Of a stretch of 32,131 bases of DNA, positions 30,398 through 32,131 are shown piece by piece; within the stretch, counting starts at the first letter, position 1; every line of letters begins with the position of its first letter. The DNA is taken from contig NZ_AAWS01000073.1 in assembly GCF_000169175.1 (NCBI RefSeq), positions 1 through 32,131 of the forward strand, written 5' to 3'. A program made the translations under genes and the position numbers. The notes beneath the pieces are model-generated. The model worked only from the letters and a program-made list of their open reading frames with translations, ran no database searches and had not been told where the DNA came from. Origin of the DNA: Microscilla marina ATCC 23134 (GTDB lineage: Bacteria; Bacteroidota; Bacteroidia; Cytophagales; Microscillaceae).

Positions 30398-32131
30398 ATG
30401 AGTAACATCAAAATTACCTTGCCCGACGGGAGCGTGAGAGAGTACCCCGCTGGAACTACTGGACACGAGGTTGCCTTAAGCATAAGCGAAGGCTTGGCTC
30501 GTAATGTATTGACTGCCAAAGTAAATGGCGAAGTGTGGGAAAGTAGTCGTCCCATTCATGAAGACGCTACCGTAAGCTTATTGACGTGGAAAGATGAAGA
30601 TGGAAAGCAAGCTTTTTGGCACTCCTCAGCCCACCTTTTGGCAGAAGCCGTAGAAGCATTGTACCCTGGAACCAAGTTTGGTATCGGCCCCTCTATAGAA
30701 AGCGGTGGTTTTTATTACGATATTGATACAGGCGATGACGTGGTGATCAATGAAGAGGCTTTTCCTAAGATTGAAGCAAAAATGCTGGAACTAGCCAAGC
30801 AAAAGAACGAGTTTGCGCGTAAGGAAGTAAGCAAGGCGGAGGCTATTGAGTACTTTACCGAGAAAGGAGACGAGTACAAACTAGAGTTGATTGATCGTTT
30901 GGAAGATGGTACGATCACTTTTTATACCCAAGGTAATTTTACTGATTTATGCCGTGGGGGACACATCCCCAGTACTGGGCTTATCAAAGCAGCCAAGTTA
31001 ACCAATGTGGCAGGAGCTTACTGGTTAGGGCAAACCGATCGTAAGCAGCTGACCCGCATATATGGCATCACTTTCCCTAAACAAAAAGAGCTGAAGGAAC
31101 ACTTGGCTTTGTTAGAGGAAGCCAAAAAACGCGATCACCGTAAATTGGGGAAAGAACTTGAGCTGTTTACTTTCTCTGAGCGGGTAGGCAAAGGTTTACC
31201 ACTATGGTTGCCCAAAGGTGCATTGTTGCGTGAGCGTTTAGAAAACTTTATGCGTAGGGCACAAATCAAAGCGGGATATTCACCAGTAGTGACCCCACAC
31301 ATTGGCAGCAAAAAACTATACGAAACCTCTGGACACTGGGAAAAGTATGGCGAAGATTCTTTTCAGCCTATAGCTACCCCACAAGAGGGAGAAGAGTTCA
31401 TGCTTAAACCTATGAACTGCCCACACCATTGTGAGATTTATGCGTCAAAACCCCGCTCTTACAAAGACTTGCCTTTGCGTTTGGCAGAGTTTGGTACAGT
31501 GTACCGTTATGAGCAAAGTGGAGAGTTGCATGGGTTGACCCGTGTACGTGGCTTTACGCAAGACGATGCGCATATTTTCTGTACACCAGCGCAGGTAAAA
31601 GAAGAGTTTGGGAAAGTAATTGATCTTGTACTGTATGTATTCAGTGCTTTAGGTTTTGAAGATTACACCGCTCAAATTTCGTTGCGCGACCCCGAGAATA
31701 AAAGCAAGTACTTTGGTAAAGATGAAGACTGGGAGCAGGCAGAACAGGCTATCATTGATGTAGCGGCACAAAAGGGCTTACAAACAGTTACTGAATTAGG
31801 CGAAGCCGCTTTTTATGGGCCCAAGCTTGACTTTATGGTAAAAGATGCCCTGAAGCGTAAATGGCAACTGGGTACGGTACAGTTAGACTATCAATTGCCC
31901 GATCGTTTTGAGTTAGAATACACTGGTAGTGACAATGAGCGTCATCGCCCAGTAATGATTCACCGTGCACCATTTGGTTCATTGGAGCGTTTTATTGCCG
32001 TATTGACTGAACATTGTGCTGGTAAATTTCCATTGTGGCTGGCCCCTGAGCAAATTGCTATTTTGCCTATTTCGCAAAAGTTTCATGATTATGCACAAGA
32101 GGTATACGCCCAACTCGAAGAAAACGATATT
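30398..32131 (+). CDS. thrS: Threonyl-tRNA synthetase, truncated by the window end
   Basis: The first 578 residues of a class II threonyl-tRNA synthetase; the anticodon-binding C-terminus lies beyond the window. The ATG at 30398 ([12 protein letters not shown]) opens the TGS domain (residues 1-60). The second additional editing domain shows [10 protein letters not shown] near residue 75 and CRGGHIP near 185. The catalytic core has [10 protein letters not shown] near 338 (zinc Cys, His), class II motif 2 in [24 protein letters not shown] near 370-395, and motif 3 in [13 protein letters not shown] near 525. It charges tRNA-Thr with threonine and clears mischarged serine. No leader structure could be identified between 30194 and 30397. 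Confidence 0.97.
   Translation, partial: MSNIKITLPDGSVREYPAGTTGHEVALSISEGLARNVLTAKVNGEVWESSRPIHEDATVSLLTWKDEDGKQAFWHSSAHLLAEAVEALYPGTKFGIGPSIESGGFYYDIDTGDDVVINEEAFPKIEAKMLELAKQKNEFARKEVSKAEAIEYFTEKGDEYKLELIDRLEDGTITFYTQGNFTDLCRGGHIPSTGLIKAAKLTNVAGAYWLGQTDRKQLTRIYGITFPKQKELKEHLALLEEAKKRDHRKLGKELELFTFSERVGKGLPLWLPKGALLRERLENFMRRAQIKAGYSPVVTPHIGSKKLYETSGHWEKYGEDSFQPIATPQEGEEFMLKPMNCPHHCEIYASKPRSYKDLPLRLAEFGTVYRYEQSGELHGLTRVRGFTQDDAHIFCTPAQVKEEFGKVIDLVLYVFSALGFEDYTAQISLRDPENKSKYFGKDEDWEQAEQAIIDVAAQKGLQTVTELGEAAFYGPKLDFMVKDALKRKWQLGTVQLDYQLPDRFELEYTGSDNERHRPVMIHRAPFGSLERFIAVLTEHCAGKFPLWLAPEQIAILPISQKFHDYAQEVYAQLEENDI

Overview
The window reads as chromosomal DNA of a marine Bacteroidota, most likely a Cytophagales member close to Microscilla. 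That placement is inferred from the protein set (DUF4920, DUF3299-like and DUF547 proteins, a SiaB-like kinase, an ECF sigma factor with a hydrophobic tail, SpoIIE phosphatase), moderate A+T content, weak ribosome binding sites and many intergenic palindromic repeats. I ran no database search, so species and family names are recognition from sequence.

Layout. 1-484: no gene, a bidirectional terminator and a three-unit direct repeat. 483-5806 (minus strand): a frameshifted aspartoacylase-like hydrolase coupled to an ATP-grasp-like protein, a WYL regulator, a small membrane protein and an unknown soluble protein. 5807-8190 (plus strand): two tRNA-like genes with abnormal anticodon loops, five copies of a short repeat, a 166-bp fold-back element, and an unknown 443-residue protein followed by strong hairpins. 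This is the best candidate for an undescribed RNA-protein system. 8281-9809: two secreted proteins of unknown function. 10319-13462: a DUF3299-like secreted protein, an M28 peptidase and a C1 (bleomycin hydrolase-like) peptidase, all with export signals. 13469-14035: ruvC.

14254-20159 (plus strand) holds an envelope and signalling cluster: glycosyltransferase, an OppC-type permease with a large extracytoplasmic insert, a GAF-SpoIIE phosphatase, a NodB deacetylase and a second glycosyltransferase, with tight spacing or overlaps. 20128-21579: an exported protein and an ECF sigma factor without an adjacent anti-sigma gene. 21683-23616: a decaying IS200/IS605 element (TnpA without its HUH histidines, frameshifted TnpB) that is itself interrupted by a 222-bp TA-flanked MITE. 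Its right end supplies the stop codon of the neighbouring DUF547 gene.

23613-30193: DUF547 protein, Ste24-like M48 protease, leucine-rich repeat protein, cytochrome c-prime-like lipoprotein, DUF4920 protein, two TPR proteins separated by a structured repeat element, and a SiaB-like kinase. The window ends inside thrS (30398 onward).

Functional threads: envelope polysaccharide handling, secreted peptidases, and partner-switch type signalling (SpoIIE phosphatase plus SiaB-like kinase). Dispersed repeats built on CCGAT..ATCGG palindromes and on ATTCGTAATT occur in many of the intergenic gaps.
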